Counted from the stretch's first letter, positions 6,675-14,627 are shown. The stretch is 64,000 nucleotides of DNA from WSZJ01 sp964590435 (GCA_964590435.1 CAZPWT010000031.1:1-64000); one strand, 5' to 3'. Notes: generated by a model from the sequence alone, not told the origin. Program-made: numbers and translations.

Positions 6675-6716
6675 TCAAGCGGCGAAAACCGGGGTCGAGT
6701 CTCCGGCGACGCTTCG

Positions 6717-7193
6717 CTATTTCTTCTCCGCCGTCTTCCGCAGCCAGAGCAGCGGGAGGATCGCCCCGACCACCATCCCGATCACGAGCTGCGCCAGCGG
6801 TCCCATCCCCGAGCCGGTCGTCCCGGTGGAGCTGGTCGTGAAGATGTCCGGGATCCGCGAGGGGGTCATGAGCACGGACACGAAATCGCCGGCATCCTGG
6901 GCCACGTTGTTCCACCGCGACGACACCGCCGCGAACGCGACGTACGACCCGAGCCCGGCGCAGACGGAGGACACGCCGCACAGCGCGAGCTTCTTGGGAA
7001 GCGCCGGCGGCCATGCACCCTTTTCGCTTCCGATGAACCCGCCCAGGATCGCCCCGAGGCACGGTACGAACCCCGCGGCGTAGAGCCAGTGGTTGCTGAA
7101 GGAGGTCCACTGCGTCGCCGCCCAGTACGCCGCGCCGCAGCTTGCGGCGGCGCCCACGAGGGCGAAGACGGCCGCGAAACCGATGAATTTCAT
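6717..7193 (-). CDS. Putative membrane protein, unknown function
   Basis: A 158-aa protein with about four hydrophobic segments: the N-terminus FIGFAAVFALVGAAASCGAAYW, then LYAAGFVPCLGAILGGFIG, LALCGVSSVCAGLGSYVAFAA and the C-terminal LAQLVIGMVVGAILPLLWLRK. I do not recognise the family. The loop between helices 3 and 4 contains a Thr/Ser/Gly-rich stretch (TTSSTGTTGSG). The start is preceded by AAAGGAG. It stands alone on the minus strand between the ArsR operator and the MOSC gene, which is divergent from it with a 92-nt gap. Confidence 0.7.
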   Translation of the reverse strand: MKFIGFAAVFALVGAAASCGAAYWAATQWTSFSNHWLYAAGFVPCLGAILGGFIGSEKGAWPPALPKKLALCGVSSVCAGLGSYVAFAAVSSRWNNVAQDAGDFVSVLMTPSRIPDIFTTSSTGTTGSGMGPLAQLVIGMVVGAILPLLWLRKTAEKK

Positions 7194-7285
7194 GGAGGGG
7201 CTCCTTTCGACGGCGAGGAAGATGGGCGGGATTCTGCCATGCGGCCCCTCCCGGCGAACCGCCTTTTCGGATACTGTTTTCGCCC

Positions 7286-7750
7286 ATGAACACCGGAACC
7301 GTCGTCTCCATCCATCTCATCCCCGCCGCGGGCGGCAAGGCGACTTCCGTCCCGCAGGCGAAGGCCGTTCCCGGCAAAGGCCTCGAAGGCGACCGCTACG
7401 GCCTGGGCGTCGGCACCTACTCGAACAAGCCCGGCCCGTCGCGCGAGCTCACGCTGATCGAGGTCGAGGCGCTCGAGGGGCTGAAGCGCGACGACGGGCT
7501 CGATCTGTCGCCAGGCGACTCGCGGCGCAACGTCCTGACGCGCGGCGTCGCGCTGAACCATCTCGTCGACCGCGAGTTCTTCGTGGGCGAGGTGAAGGCG
7601 AAGGGGATCCGGCTGTGCGAGCCGTGCGCACGCCTGGCGGAGCTGACGGATCCGAAGGCGCACACCGGACTGACTCATAGGGGTGGGCTGAGGGCGCAGA
7701 TTCTCAGCGAGGGGATGATCGGGGTCGGCGACGTGATTCGCGAGGCATGA
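7286..7750 (+). CDS. MOSC domain-containing protein
   Basis: A 154-aa stand-alone MOSC domain, related to the C-terminal domain of molybdenum-cofactor sulfurase and to YiiM/mARC. The signature appears in order: GLEGDRYG near residue 33, ELTLIEVEALEGL, RRNVLTRGVALNHLVDREFFVGEVKAKG, and LCEPCARL, whose conserved Cys is the expected sulfur/ligand-binding residue. MOSC proteins transfer sulfur or bind molybdenum cofactor in the cytosol; the exact substrate is not visible. No RBS stands out strongly. It is a single-gene unit, followed by a long intergenic inverted repeat. Confidence 0.88.
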   Translation: MNTGTVVSIHLIPAAGGKATSVPQAKAVPGKGLEGDRYGLGVGTYSNKPGPSRELTLIEVEALEGLKRDDGLDLSPGDSRRNVLTRGVALNHLVDREFFVGEVKAKGIRLCEPCARLAELTDPKAHTGLTHRGGLRAQILSEGMIGVGDVIREA

Positions 7751-7752
7751 GG

Positions 7753-7897
7753 GCGAAACAGCAACTACAAACCGACAACGACAAGTAACTTCAAGACCGC
7801 AAACTTCAACTCCAATCCGGACATCGCAGCGCCTTGAAGTTCTCCGTTTGAAGTTGCCGTTTCCTTGTAGTTGTCAGTTTGTAGTTGTCGTTTCTGC
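7753..7897. repeat. Intergenic inverted repeat, family A (AACTACAA/AACTTCAAG words)
   Basis: Arms 7753-7785 and 7864-7897 are imperfect reverse complements over about 33 nt, built from AACTACAA and GACAAC words. Inside them AACTTCAAG (7787-7795) pairs perfectly with CTTGAAGTT (7833-7841). The element is much lower in GC than its surroundings and fills the gap between the MOSC gene and the convergent phosphoesterase gene. A related element lies at 22170-22372. Function could be transcription termination for both genes or a mobile repeat. Confidence 0.75.
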
Positions 7898-7908
7898 GCC
7901 CCTCGCAG

Positions 7909-8934
7909 CTACTCGTCCTCCCACACCGAGACCCCCTCCGCTCCCTCCATCGGTCCCCTCTCCTCGAACCCGCCCGGCGTGCGCAAGTGCAGCGCCGTCC
8001 GCCACTCGACGCTTCCGTCTTCCGCTTCGATTAGCCGATGCACCAGCAGCGCGTTCTGCGGCAGCGGCCCCGTCGGCCCGCCTCCTTCCGCGAGCCACTC
8101 GCGCGGCAGGAAGTCGCGCAGCAGCGTCGCCCCGGCCCGCGCTTCCAAAAGATCGCCGTGCGGCATCCGGCGGATGCGCCCGCCGGGGACGTGGATGTGT
8201 CCGGTGAGCATGACGCGGAACCCGTGGCGCGCCACGAACGCGTCGAGGGCGCGGCGGCTGCGGCGCTGCATGCCGAGGCCGGCCTTGCGGTGGGCGGGGG
8301 AGTGGTGGAGGAGGAGGACGCGGATTTCGTGGGGCTCGCGGGGTTTGAGGAGGCGCGCGAGCGACCGGAGCTGGGAGAGGAAGGCGCCTCGCGCAAGCGC
8401 GCGCGACGGCGACCACGGCCAGACGTCGGCGTCCGTGTCGATCCCGGCGAAGACCAGGGAGCGGCCGCCGGGAAGCGCGATGCGTTTCGGCGGCAGCGGC
8501 AGCGGGCGGAACATGCGGCTGAGCGCCGAGCTGGCGCGGCCGAAGACCCACCCGGTGCCGGGCCAGTGGTCGTGGTTCCCCGGGATCGCGAGTTCGAGCG
8601 CGCGCGGGTCGTCCAGCCCGACGTCGCCCGCCGGCGTCGGGAGGCGCTTCTCGAAAAATTTCTTCGCCAGCGCGAACTGTGCCGCGCCGCCCCAGCGGGT
8701 GAGGTCGCCGGTGTGGATGAGGCGGGCGTCCTCGGCGTCGCGGAGGCGGCGGTACAAATCGGCGAGCTGCGCGAGGGCGACGTGGGTGTGGCCGAGGAAG
8801 CCGTAGAAGTGCCGGTCCTTCTTCCAGCGGAGAAGGACGTCGGGGCCGAGGGCGGCGTCGCCGGTGCGCGGGTCGAGGTCGCCGATGTGGGTGTCGGAGA
8901 CGTGGACGAACGTGGCGAGGCGTCGGCCGGGCAT
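7909..8934 (-). CDS. Calcineurin-like metallophosphoesterase
   Basis: A 341-aa phosphoesterase of the calcineurin superfamily. The metal-binding motifs are all present in order: VHVSDTHIGD near the N-terminus (DxH), IHTGDLTRWG (GDxx), AIPGNHDHWPG (GNHD), LLLHHSPAH, and LTGHIHVPG (GHxH). It should hydrolyse phosphomono- or diesters with two metal ions; the substrate is unknown. The ATG at 8934 is chosen because the fold begins right after it; an upstream in-frame ATG at 8988 would add 18 residues without conservation and would reach the divergent PEBP gene. Convergent with the MOSC gene across repeat family A. Confidence 0.88.
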   Translation of the reverse strand: MPGRRLATFVHVSDTHIGDLDPRTGDAALGPDVLLRWKKDRHFYGFLGHTHVALAQLADLYRRLRDAEDARLIHTGDLTRWGGAAQFALAKKFFEKRLPTPAGDVGLDDPRALELAIPGNHDHWPGTGWVFGRASSALSRMFRPLPLPPKRIALPGGRSLVFAGIDTDADVWPWSPSRALARGAFLSQLRSLARLLKPREPHEIRVLLLHHSPAHRKAGLGMQRRSRRALDAFVARHGFRVMLTGHIHVPGGRIRRMPHGDLLEARAGATLLRDFLPREWLAEGGGPTGPLPQNALLVHRLIEAEDGSVEWRTALHLRTPGGFEERGPMEGAEGVSVWEDE

Positions 8935-8996
8935 GCCTTTATCGTAAGGCAATTCGCTGTTCGGCGGCGGGCGGCCGTTCCCTATCATCGGTCCCC

Positions 8997-9548
8997 ATGA
9001 AACTCAACCTTGCCGTGTGCGCCGTGGCCGTCCTTGCCGGGTGCTCGAGCCGTGAAGCGTCGACGGCGGAAGAACGCTGGACCGGGCATGTCGTCGCCGT
9101 GCGCAGCGCGGCGTTCGCGGACGGCGCGCCGATGCCGGACAAACACACCGACAGGGGAGGAAACGTCTCGCCGCTCCTGACGTGGTCGAACGCGCCGGCC
9201 GGGGTCGAGGAGTGGGCGGTCATCTGCGAGGACCGCGAGGCCGGCAAGATCCACTGGGTCATCTACGCGATCATGGCCGACGCCAAGGGGCTGCCGGAAG
9301 GCGTCCTGCACGACGAGATCCTGACCAGGCCGATGGGCGCGAAGCAGGGGGACAATTCGTGGGGCGACACCGGGTACATGGGGCCGCGGGTCTCGAGCGG
9401 AAGCGGCGTGCACAAGTATCGGTTCATCGTGTACGCGCTGAAGAAGAAGCTCGACCTGCCCGAGGGCGCGAATGCGGGGGAAGTCCGCGAGGCGATGAAG
9501 GGGCTGGTGATCGGGCGCGGGGAAGTGGTGGGGACGTACGGGAGGTAG
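8997..9548 (+). CDS. YbhB/YbcL (PEBP/Raf-kinase-inhibitor-like) lipoprotein
   Basis: A 183-aa protein with a lipoprotein signal peptide: MKLNLAVCAVAVLAGC gives a lipobox LAGC with Cys16. The mature part is a phosphatidylethanolamine-binding-protein fold: FADGAPMPDKHTDRGGNVSPLLTWSNAPAGVEEWAVICED followed by HWVIYAI, GYMGPRVSSGSGVHKYRFIVYALKKKLDL. Bacterial PEBPs bind small anionic ligands, and their physiological function is poorly known. It should be anchored in a membrane facing the periplasm. Divergently transcribed from the phosphoesterase gene with 62 nt between the starts. Confidence 0.9.
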   Translation: MKLNLAVCAVAVLAGCSSREASTAEERWTGHVVAVRSAAFADGAPMPDKHTDRGGNVSPLLTWSNAPAGVEEWAVICEDREAGKIHWVIYAIMADAKGLPEGVLHDEILTRPMGAKQGDNSWGDTGYMGPRVSSGSGVHKYRFIVYALKKKLDLPEGANAGEVREAMKGLVIGRGEVVGTYGR

Positions 9549-9581
9549 ACGTGACGTGGTGATTCGATCCGTCTCGTCGTC

Positions 9582-9696
9582 CTATTCTCTTTCATTCTCT
9601 TTTATTCGCGACCAAGTCGTTCTTTTTCGCCCTCGGCACACAGAAAAGGCACAACGAACGACTTGGTCGCGAATAAAAGAGAATAAAGGCGAATAG
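9582..9696. repeat. Long perfect palindrome in convergent intergenic region
   Basis: Arms 9595-9622 and 9656-9683 are perfect reverse complements over 28 nt; with three mismatches the match extends outward to 9582 and 9696. The 33-nt loop is unrelated. The element is AT-rich and lies between the convergent PEBP and M1 aminopeptidase genes. It could work as a bidirectional terminator but is longer and less GC-rich than a usual one; a miniature inverted-repeat element is an alternative. No coding capacity. Confidence 0.9.
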
Positions 9697-9753
9697 AGCC
9701 GGGGCTCGAACCGGACCGGAACGCCAGGGGGCAGGCCGGCCGCCGTTCACCCG

Positions 9754-12291
9754 CTACCCCTTCTTCATCCGCTCCTCGATCTTCGACAGCCGATTCCGCA
9801 ACTGCCGGTTCTCTTCCTTCATCGCCTCCAGCTCCTTCTTCACGTCCTTCAGGTCAGCCTTCGCCGCGGCCTTGTCCTTCACCTTCTTCAGCGTCAGCCT
9901 CCCCGCCCGCGCAACCAGGTTCAGCGGCTCCCGTTCCACCGCCTCCTCCAGCGCCGTCGTGATCTTCGGGTCCTCCACCACGCCGACGTTCTCCATCGAC
10001 GCCCTGCGCACCTGGTGCGCCGCGTCCTTCAGCGACGCCACGAGGTGATCGCGCACGGCGTTCTTCTTCTCCTTCTCGATCTCCCCGTACATCCCCGCGA
10101 GGCACGAGTTCGCCGCGTTCCGTGCGAACACCGTCGCCGGCGCCTTGCCGAGCTTCAGCGCCAGCGGCACCGACTTCGCATCCTTCAGCTCCTTCATTCC
10201 CCCGAACGCCGCCACGCGCAGCATGTCGTTGTGCGCGTCGCGCTTGAGCGCGCCGGTGAGGGCGGGAAGCGCCTTCTTCGATTTCGTCTTGCCGATGTTG
10301 CGCAGTGCGGCGGCGGCGACCTGCGGGAAGCGGTCGCGCGACAGCTCGACCAGTTTCGCCGCGGCCTTCTCGTCCTGGAATGCGCCCAGCGCCTCGGCGA
10401 TCGAAGCGCGGACGCGCGGGTCGGAGTCCTTCGCGTTCGCGAGCAGCACCGCCATCGCGTTGTCCGTCCCCATCCGGCCGAGGACGCCCGCGATCTCCTG
10501 CCGTGCGCCGCGGAACGTCTCCCGCTTCATCGCGGCCGCCAGCGCCTCGACGACCGCCGGGTCGCCTGCATTCTTGCCGAGCGCCTGCGCCGCCGCGACG
10601 CGGTTCAGCGGCGTCGGGCCGTGCTCGAGCTGGAACAGCAGCTCCTCTTTCGGCTTCTCGAACTTCGTCGTGCGCAGCAGGATCGTGTCCGGGTCGAACG
10701 CCACGAGCTGCGGCTTCTCGTCGCAGGGGAAATGGAAGAGGTGCTCGGCCTCGTCGATGTTGACGCGGTGCGTCACCTTCGACTTGCCCGCCTGCACGAA
10801 CACGTCCACCGGCGTGCGGAACACCGGCGTCGTCTCGTCGGTCTTCTGCGTCTGCTTCACCTTCAGCGACAGCATCTTCGTCGCGGCGTCGTAGTCCCAC
10901 GACACTTCGAACTCCGGGTGCCCGGCCTTGTGCACCCACTGGTTGAAGAACCAGTCGAGCGCGATCCCCGTCGCTTCCTCAATCGCCACCTTGAGATCGG
11001 TCGTCTCCACCACCTGCCGCTGGTGCTTGTGCGCGTAGTGCCGCATCGCCTTCCACCACATCTCCTCGCCCAGAACCCAGCGCAGCATGTGCAGCACGCA
11101 CGCGCCCTTCTGGTACGAATGGCAGTCGAACATGTCGCTCGTGTCGTCCCACTTCGGCGACACGATCGGCCGCCGGTACTTCTCCGCGTCCTCCTTCAGG
11201 TAGGCGCGGGCGTTCCCGATCATCTCGTAGCGGAACTCGTCAAGGCCGAGGTTGTGCTCGGTGAACAACGCCTCGAAGTACGTCGCGAACCCTTCGTTCA
11301 GCCACGTGTGCGACCAGCTCTTGCACGTGAGCAGGTCGCCCCACCACTGGTGCGCGGCCTCGTGGGCGACGAGCGGGTCGGAGTCGTAGTACGGCCGGAA
11401 CCCGGCGGGGACGAGCGCGCGGTCCGTGATCGTCGTGACCGTCGTGTTCTCCATCCCGCCCCACATGAAGTCCGCGATCACGACCTGGTCGTACTTCGGG
11501 TACGGGTACGGGTAGCCGATCTTGTCGCTGAAGAACTTCAGGATCTTGCCCGTCTCCTGGAACGTCGGCTTCAGCATCGCCGCCTGCGGCTTCGCGACGT
11601 AGTACCCCAGCGGGATCCCGCCGGCCTCCTCCTTCATCTCCGCGAACTCGCCCACCGCGATGCACAGCAGGTACGACACCTGCGGCGTCTCCATCTTCCA
11701 GTGATACGTCTTCTGTTTCTTCGCCTTGTCCTCCGTCACTTTCACGAGCTTGCCGTTCGAGAGCGCGTGGCACTCCTTCGCCACCGTGAGATTGACCTCC
11801 CACGTCATCTTGTCGTTCGGGGAGTCGTAGCACGGGAACCAGTGCTTGCTGTCCTCCTGCTGCCCCTGGCTCCACACCTGCCGCGGCTTCTTCGGGTAGT
11901 CCTTCACCGGCTCGATGAAGTACAGCCCCTTCGTCGGGTTCGCCTCGTACGACACGACGATCGTGAAGCTCTCGCCGTCCGCCGCGCTCTTCCCCAGCTC
12001 CACCACCAGCTTCTCCGCGTGCGCCTGGAACGCCGCCTTCTTCCCCCCGACCGTCACCCCGCTCACCTTCAGGTCCACCGCGTCGAACTCCACCCGCGTC
12101 GCCGGCCGCAGCAGCTTCAACGTCGTCGCCGCCGTCCCACGGATGTGCTTCTTCACCAGGTCCACCGCCAGGTCCAGCTTCAGGTGCTCCGCGTCGAACC
12201 ACCGGTCGCGGATCGGGCGTTCCTTGGCGTTGGGTTCGGTGAAGGGCTTGTGACCGTTGCCGTTGGGTTCGGGCTTGTAGCCGAGGCACAT
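9754..12291 (-). CDS. M1 family metallopeptidase (aminopeptidase N-like) with HEAT repeats
   Basis: An 845-aa zinc aminopeptidase. The N-terminal beta domain is followed by the catalytic domain with GGMEN near residue 275 and HEAAHQWWGD...LNEGFATYFEAL near 310, the intact HExxH-(18)-E zinc site. The part after about residue 560 is not the usual M1 C-domain but HEAT/armadillo-type helical repeats (GVLGRMGTDNAMAVLLANAKDSDPRVRASIAEALGAF and so on). It ends in a charged coiled coil (KADLKDVKKELEAMKEENRQLRNRLSKIEERMKK). No signal peptide is evident, so it is probably cytosolic. HEAT-repeat M1 enzymes are known from Planctomycetota and related phyla. Divergent from the PYP gene. Confidence 0.92.
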   Translation of the reverse strand: MCLGYKPEPNGNGHKPFTEPNAKERPIRDRWFDAEHLKLDLAVDLVKKHIRGTAATTLKLLRPATRVEFDAVDLKVSGVTVGGKKAAFQAHAEKLVVELGKSAADGESFTIVVSYEANPTKGLYFIEPVKDYPKKPRQVWSQGQQEDSKHWFPCYDSPNDKMTWEVNLTVAKECHALSNGKLVKVTEDKAKKQKTYHWKMETPQVSYLLCIAVGEFAEMKEEAGGIPLGYYVAKPQAAMLKPTFQETGKILKFFSDKIGYPYPYPKYDQVVIADFMWGGMENTTVTTITDRALVPAGFRPYYDSDPLVAHEAAHQWWGDLLTCKSWSHTWLNEGFATYFEALFTEHNLGLDEFRYEMIGNARAYLKEDAEKYRRPIVSPKWDDTSDMFDCHSYQKGACVLHMLRWVLGEEMWWKAMRHYAHKHQRQVVETTDLKVAIEEATGIALDWFFNQWVHKAGHPEFEVSWDYDAATKMLSLKVKQTQKTDETTPVFRTPVDVFVQAGKSKVTHRVNIDEAEHLFHFPCDEKPQLVAFDPDTILLRTTKFEKPKEELLFQLEHGPTPLNRVAAAQALGKNAGDPAVVEALAAAMKRETFRGARQEIAGVLGRMGTDNAMAVLLANAKDSDPRVRASIAEALGAFQDEKAAAKLVELSRDRFPQVAAAALRNIGKTKSKKALPALTGALKRDAHNDMLRVAAFGGMKELKDAKSVPLALKLGKAPATVFARNAANSCLAGMYGEIEKEKKNAVRDHLVASLKDAAHQVRRASMENVGVVEDPKITTALEEAVEREPLNLVARAGRLTLKKVKDKAAAKADLKDVKKELEAMKEENRQLRNRLSKIEERMKKG

Positions 12292-12352
12292 GGGCAGAGG
12301 GCTCTCCGTGTGAGGGAAGGGGCGGATTGTGGCCGCGCGGGCGCGGGAAATC

Positions 12353-12358
12353 TAGAAT
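12353..12358 (+). promoter_or_regulatory. Putative -10 box of a leaderless PYP-domain transcript
   Basis: TAGAAT lies 6 nt before the ATG at 12365 and no Shine-Dalgarno sequence exists in between, so transcription starting 6-7 nt after this box would begin at the start codon. No good -35 hexamer is seen at 17 nt. Leaderless expression is inferred. Confidence 0.35.
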
Positions 12359-12364
12359 TGGTCC

Positions 12365-12835
12365 ATGTCCCGATCCCCGGTCGCCTGTGCGTGGTGCGGC
12401 AAGACCATCCGTCCGGGCGACCCGGACGCCCGCGTTTCGCACGGCATCTGCGCTCCCTGCGCCGGGGCCTCCGGCATGTTTCCGATTGAGTCGCTCGCGC
12501 ACGCGACCCTCGACCAGCTCGACCGCCTCCCGTTCGGCCTCATCCGCCTGACGCCCGACGGGACCATCCTCGCGTACAACGCCGCCGAAGAAGCGCTCTC
12601 CGGCCGGCGCCGCGCGGACGTCGTGGGGAATAACTTCTTCCGCGAGGTCGCGCCGTGCACCGGAGTCGCGGCGTTCGAGGGAGAACTCGCGAAACTGCGG
12701 CAGGGAAGCGGCGGCGGCCGGACGACGCTGGCGTTCGTGTTCCAGTTTCCCGGCGGGGAAGTCATGGTGACGATCTCGGCGTCGCATGACCGGGAGACGG
12801 ACACGGTGACGCTGCTGGTTAAGGCGACGGCATAG
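12365..12835 (+). CDS. Zinc-ribbon plus photoactive-yellow-protein (PAS) domain protein
   Basis: A 156-aa protein. Residues 8-32 hold CxxC-x17-CxxC (Cys8, 11, 29, 32), a zinc-ribbon-like knuckle. Residues about 43-156 align without gaps in the core to Halorhodospira photoactive yellow protein with an offset of 29. Tyr71 corresponds to Tyr42, Glu75 to Glu46, Ser79 to Thr50, Arg81 to Arg52, and Cys98 in EVAPCT to the chromophore-bearing Cys69. All residues that hold the p-coumaroyl chromophore are present or conservatively replaced, so blue-light sensing is possible. No chromophore synthesis genes (tyrosine ammonia-lyase, CoA ligase) are in the window; a chromophore-free PAS sensor is the alternative. 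The product has no output kinase domain. Confidence 0.85.
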   Translation: MSRSPVACAWCGKTIRPGDPDARVSHGICAPCAGASGMFPIESLAHATLDQLDRLPFGLIRLTPDGTILAYNAAEEALSGRRRADVVGNNFFREVAPCTGVAAFEGELAKLRQGSGGGRTTLAFVFQFPGGEVMVTISASHDRETDTVTLLVKATA

Positions 12836-12934
12836 CCCAAGACTGGGGCGATCCTTGGGGCAGGAAGTCCCATTGCGACCCGTCGGGCGAGGGGCGGGGC
12901 AACCGCTCGCAAGCGCCTCTTCGCACATAAAACA

Positions 12935-12945
12935 TTGTGGCACAA
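12935..12945. promoter_or_regulatory. TTGTGGCACAA palindrome upstream of sigma-54-type promoter
   Basis: TTGTG-G-CACAA is a perfect 5-bp inverted repeat with one central base, 26 nt before the -24 element at 12971. It could be part of an activator-binding site, although enhancer sites are more often further upstream. It lies in a locally AT-richer patch. Confidence 0.35.
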
Positions 12946-12970
12946 CGACTTAAATCGATCACGCGGCGGC

Positions 12971-12986
12971 TGGCACCAATTCTGCT
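12971..12986 (+). promoter_or_regulatory. Sigma-54 (-24/-12) promoter
   Basis: TGGCACCAATTCTGCT matches the consensus TGGCACGNNNNTTGCW at 14 of 16 positions, including the invariant GG and GC with correct 10-nt spacing. The stretch 12836-13264 has no gene, so this promoter probably serves the HEAT-like gene at 13265, about 270 nt downstream, or an unrecognised small RNA in between (no obvious structure identified). Confidence 0.65.
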
Positions 12987-13264
12987 TAACCCTCTCCCGT
13001 TCCACAACCACCCGGACCGGCCCGGGTTAACCCGCCGGATGTTCACTGACGTTGAGTCGCCGCCGACCCGCGACGACTCGCTTCCCCGAAAGGGAAGGTT
13101 GAAGGGAAGGAACGCAGGACACCGCCTGGGGACGAGAGTGAGAGGGGGAAACGTGGGTGCCTTGAACCGCGGCCGGCCTGGGACGAATTCGCCGCCGCAT
13201 TCGCCGTGACCGTAAAGCGCCATCCGACATCGAACTGACGAACACCGAATCATCGAGAAAAGCC

Positions 13265-13708
13265 ATGAACCTCCACCCGACAACCCGCCTCGCCCGCTCC
13301 GGTCACGGCGCCGCCTGCGCCCTGACGCTGGCGCTGACCGTGAGCTTCGCGGCGGTCGCGAACTTCGGGGTGGCGGTGGCGGGGAAGCGCGCGGAAGGGG
13401 CGGCGCCGGTCGTCGCGGCGGCGGACCCGGTGGCGCGGATGCTCGAGATCGTGGCCGGTGGCGCGGACGATCCGGCCGCGCTTCTCGCCCTTCGCCCGGA
13501 ACTCGCCCTCCACGTCGCCGCCCTCTCCGCGATCGCCGCGGACGACGACGACGCCCGCCAGGGCGCCGCGATCGCCGCGCTCGGGATCGCCGGGACGCCG
13601 GAAGCGCGGGAAGCGCTGGCGCAGGTCGTCGAGTGCGGCTCGCCGGTGGACGCGGAGCTGGCGCTTGCGGCGATGGGGCGGATGACGCCGCCGTGCGCGG
13701 TGCCGTAG
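13265..13708 (+). CDS. HEAT-repeat-like exported protein, unknown function
   Basis: A 147-aa Ala-rich protein. An N-terminal hydrophobic stretch (ACALTLALTVSFAAVANFGVAVAG, about residues 18-41) looks like a signal peptide or anchor. The rest contains repeats of HEAT type: ARQGAAIAALGIAGTPEAREALAQVV and DAELALAAMGRMTPP. No catalytic motif is present and I do not recognise a family. It ends 3 nt before the probable start of the next gene. The preceding sigma-54-type promoter may control it. Confidence 0.6.
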   Translation: MNLHPTTRLARSGHGAACALTLALTVSFAAVANFGVAVAGKRAEGAAPVVAAADPVARMLEIVAGGADDPAALLALRPELALHVAALSAIAADDDDARQGAAIAALGIAGTPEAREALAQVVECGSPVDAELALAAMGRMTPPCAVP

Positions 13709-13710
13709 TC

Positions 13711-14538
13711 GTGATCGTCCCTCCCGACGATCCGCTCGCGGGAAGTCCGCTGAAATTCGCTCCCTACGCCGCCGTCGCGTGCTGCCTCGCGATGTTCGTC
13801 GCGCTTCCGAACGCCGCGCCCGCGTTCCTGCTCCCCGCCAAGCCGTCGGTGGACGAGCGCGGGCTGAACCGGGGGGCGGCGCTGGAAGTTGAGGAGCGGC
13901 TGGACAGGCTCAGGCGGACGCCGGTGCCTGAAGACATGTTCGAGCGGGAGGCCCCCCTGATGGATGCGTGGGTGGACTTTCGCCGGAATGCGGCCCGCTG
14001 GGCGCCCGCACTCTGCCGCATCGCGCGTTCGCCGATCCACCCGCTGCGATTGGAGGCCATCGAGGCACTTCGGTTCTACGGAAGCGAACACGGGTGGGAG
14101 CACCTGAGCCACGGGCGGCTGGGAACAAGTTGCATTCTTGGGTGCGAGCCGCAACGCGATCGGTGCGAGCGGGTCCTGCTGCGACTCGTGAGGGAGGGTG
14201 GAGAAGTGCGTTGGATGGCGCTTTCGGTCTTGTGCGCGTACCGAACGCATGAAGCTGCGGCTTGCCTGGTCTCGGAAGCGGACGAGAACAACGCCCCTGC
14301 CATCGAAGGCTGGATCAGTTGGCAGCAACGCGGCAGCGTGGCCACGGAGAGAATGTGTGCCCTCGAAACGGTGGCGACGCCGGGTCGCATGCTGTGGATC
14401 GAGGGACGGGAACGACTCAGTCTTAACCACCTTCGAACGTGGTGGGTGGAGGTGGAATCGGGAGTACGCGATGCAGTTCCTCCTGCAGCGGCGATCCGCA
14501 GGAGATGGGAGATCGAAGAGAAGTTCCTCCCGCGATGA
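13711..14538 (+). CDS. Putative membrane-anchored protein, unknown function
   Basis: A 275-aa protein whose start is uncertain: GTG at 13711 gives an N-terminus VIVPPDDPLAGSPLKFAPYAAVACCLAMFVAL with one hydrophobic anchor; an ATG at 13633 would overlap the previous gene. After the anchor come helix-rich segments with regularly placed Arg/Glu, including RIARSPIHPLRLEAIEALRFYGSE and LRLVREGGEVRWMALSVLCAYRTHEAAACLVSEA, which look like degenerate HEAT repeats. Several Cys are present (CEPQRDRCERV). Likely in one unit with the preceding gene; function unknown. Confidence 0.5.
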   Translation: MIVPPDDPLAGSPLKFAPYAAVACCLAMFVALPNAAPAFLLPAKPSVDERGLNRGAALEVEERLDRLRRTPVPEDMFEREAPLMDAWVDFRRNAARWAPALCRIARSPIHPLRLEAIEALRFYGSEHGWEHLSHGRLGTSCILGCEPQRDRCERVLLRLVREGGEVRWMALSVLCAYRTHEAAACLVSEADENNAPAIEGWISWQQRGSVATERMCALETVATPGRMLWIEGRERLSLNHLRTWWVEVESGVRDAVPPAAAIRRRWEIEEKFLPR

Positions 14539-14555
14539 CTTCCCGGCAATGTCGC

Positions 14556-14602
14556 TTGACGATTCGCGGCCGATGGGCGATACTTAGTGTATAAGTAACA
14601 CT
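14556..14602 (+). promoter_or_regulatory. Promoter and operator-like palindrome of nadA
   Basis: TTGACG (14556-14561) and GATACT (14579-14584) form a -35/-10 pair with 17-nt spacing. Directly behind the -10 box, AGTGT (14586-14590) and ACACT (14598-14602) form an inverted repeat with a 7-nt spacer in an AT-rich patch. It resembles the TAGTGTA...TACACTA style of NAD-metabolism repressor (NrtR) sites, but the regulator is not in the window and its identity is inference. The ATG of nadA is 26 nt further on. Confidence 0.5.
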
Positions 14603-14627
14603 TAGTCCAGCCCCCGGAGCCCCCGCC

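Noticed and set aside
9582..9696. Insertion sequence
   Set aside because: Inverted repeats only; no transposase frame and no visible target duplication.
10015..12489. 824-codon plus-strand open frame opposite the M1 aminopeptidase gene
   Set aside because: It is the antisense shadow of a clear zinc peptidase; the translation is Arg/Leu/His-rich without motifs, as expected from GC-rich DNA.
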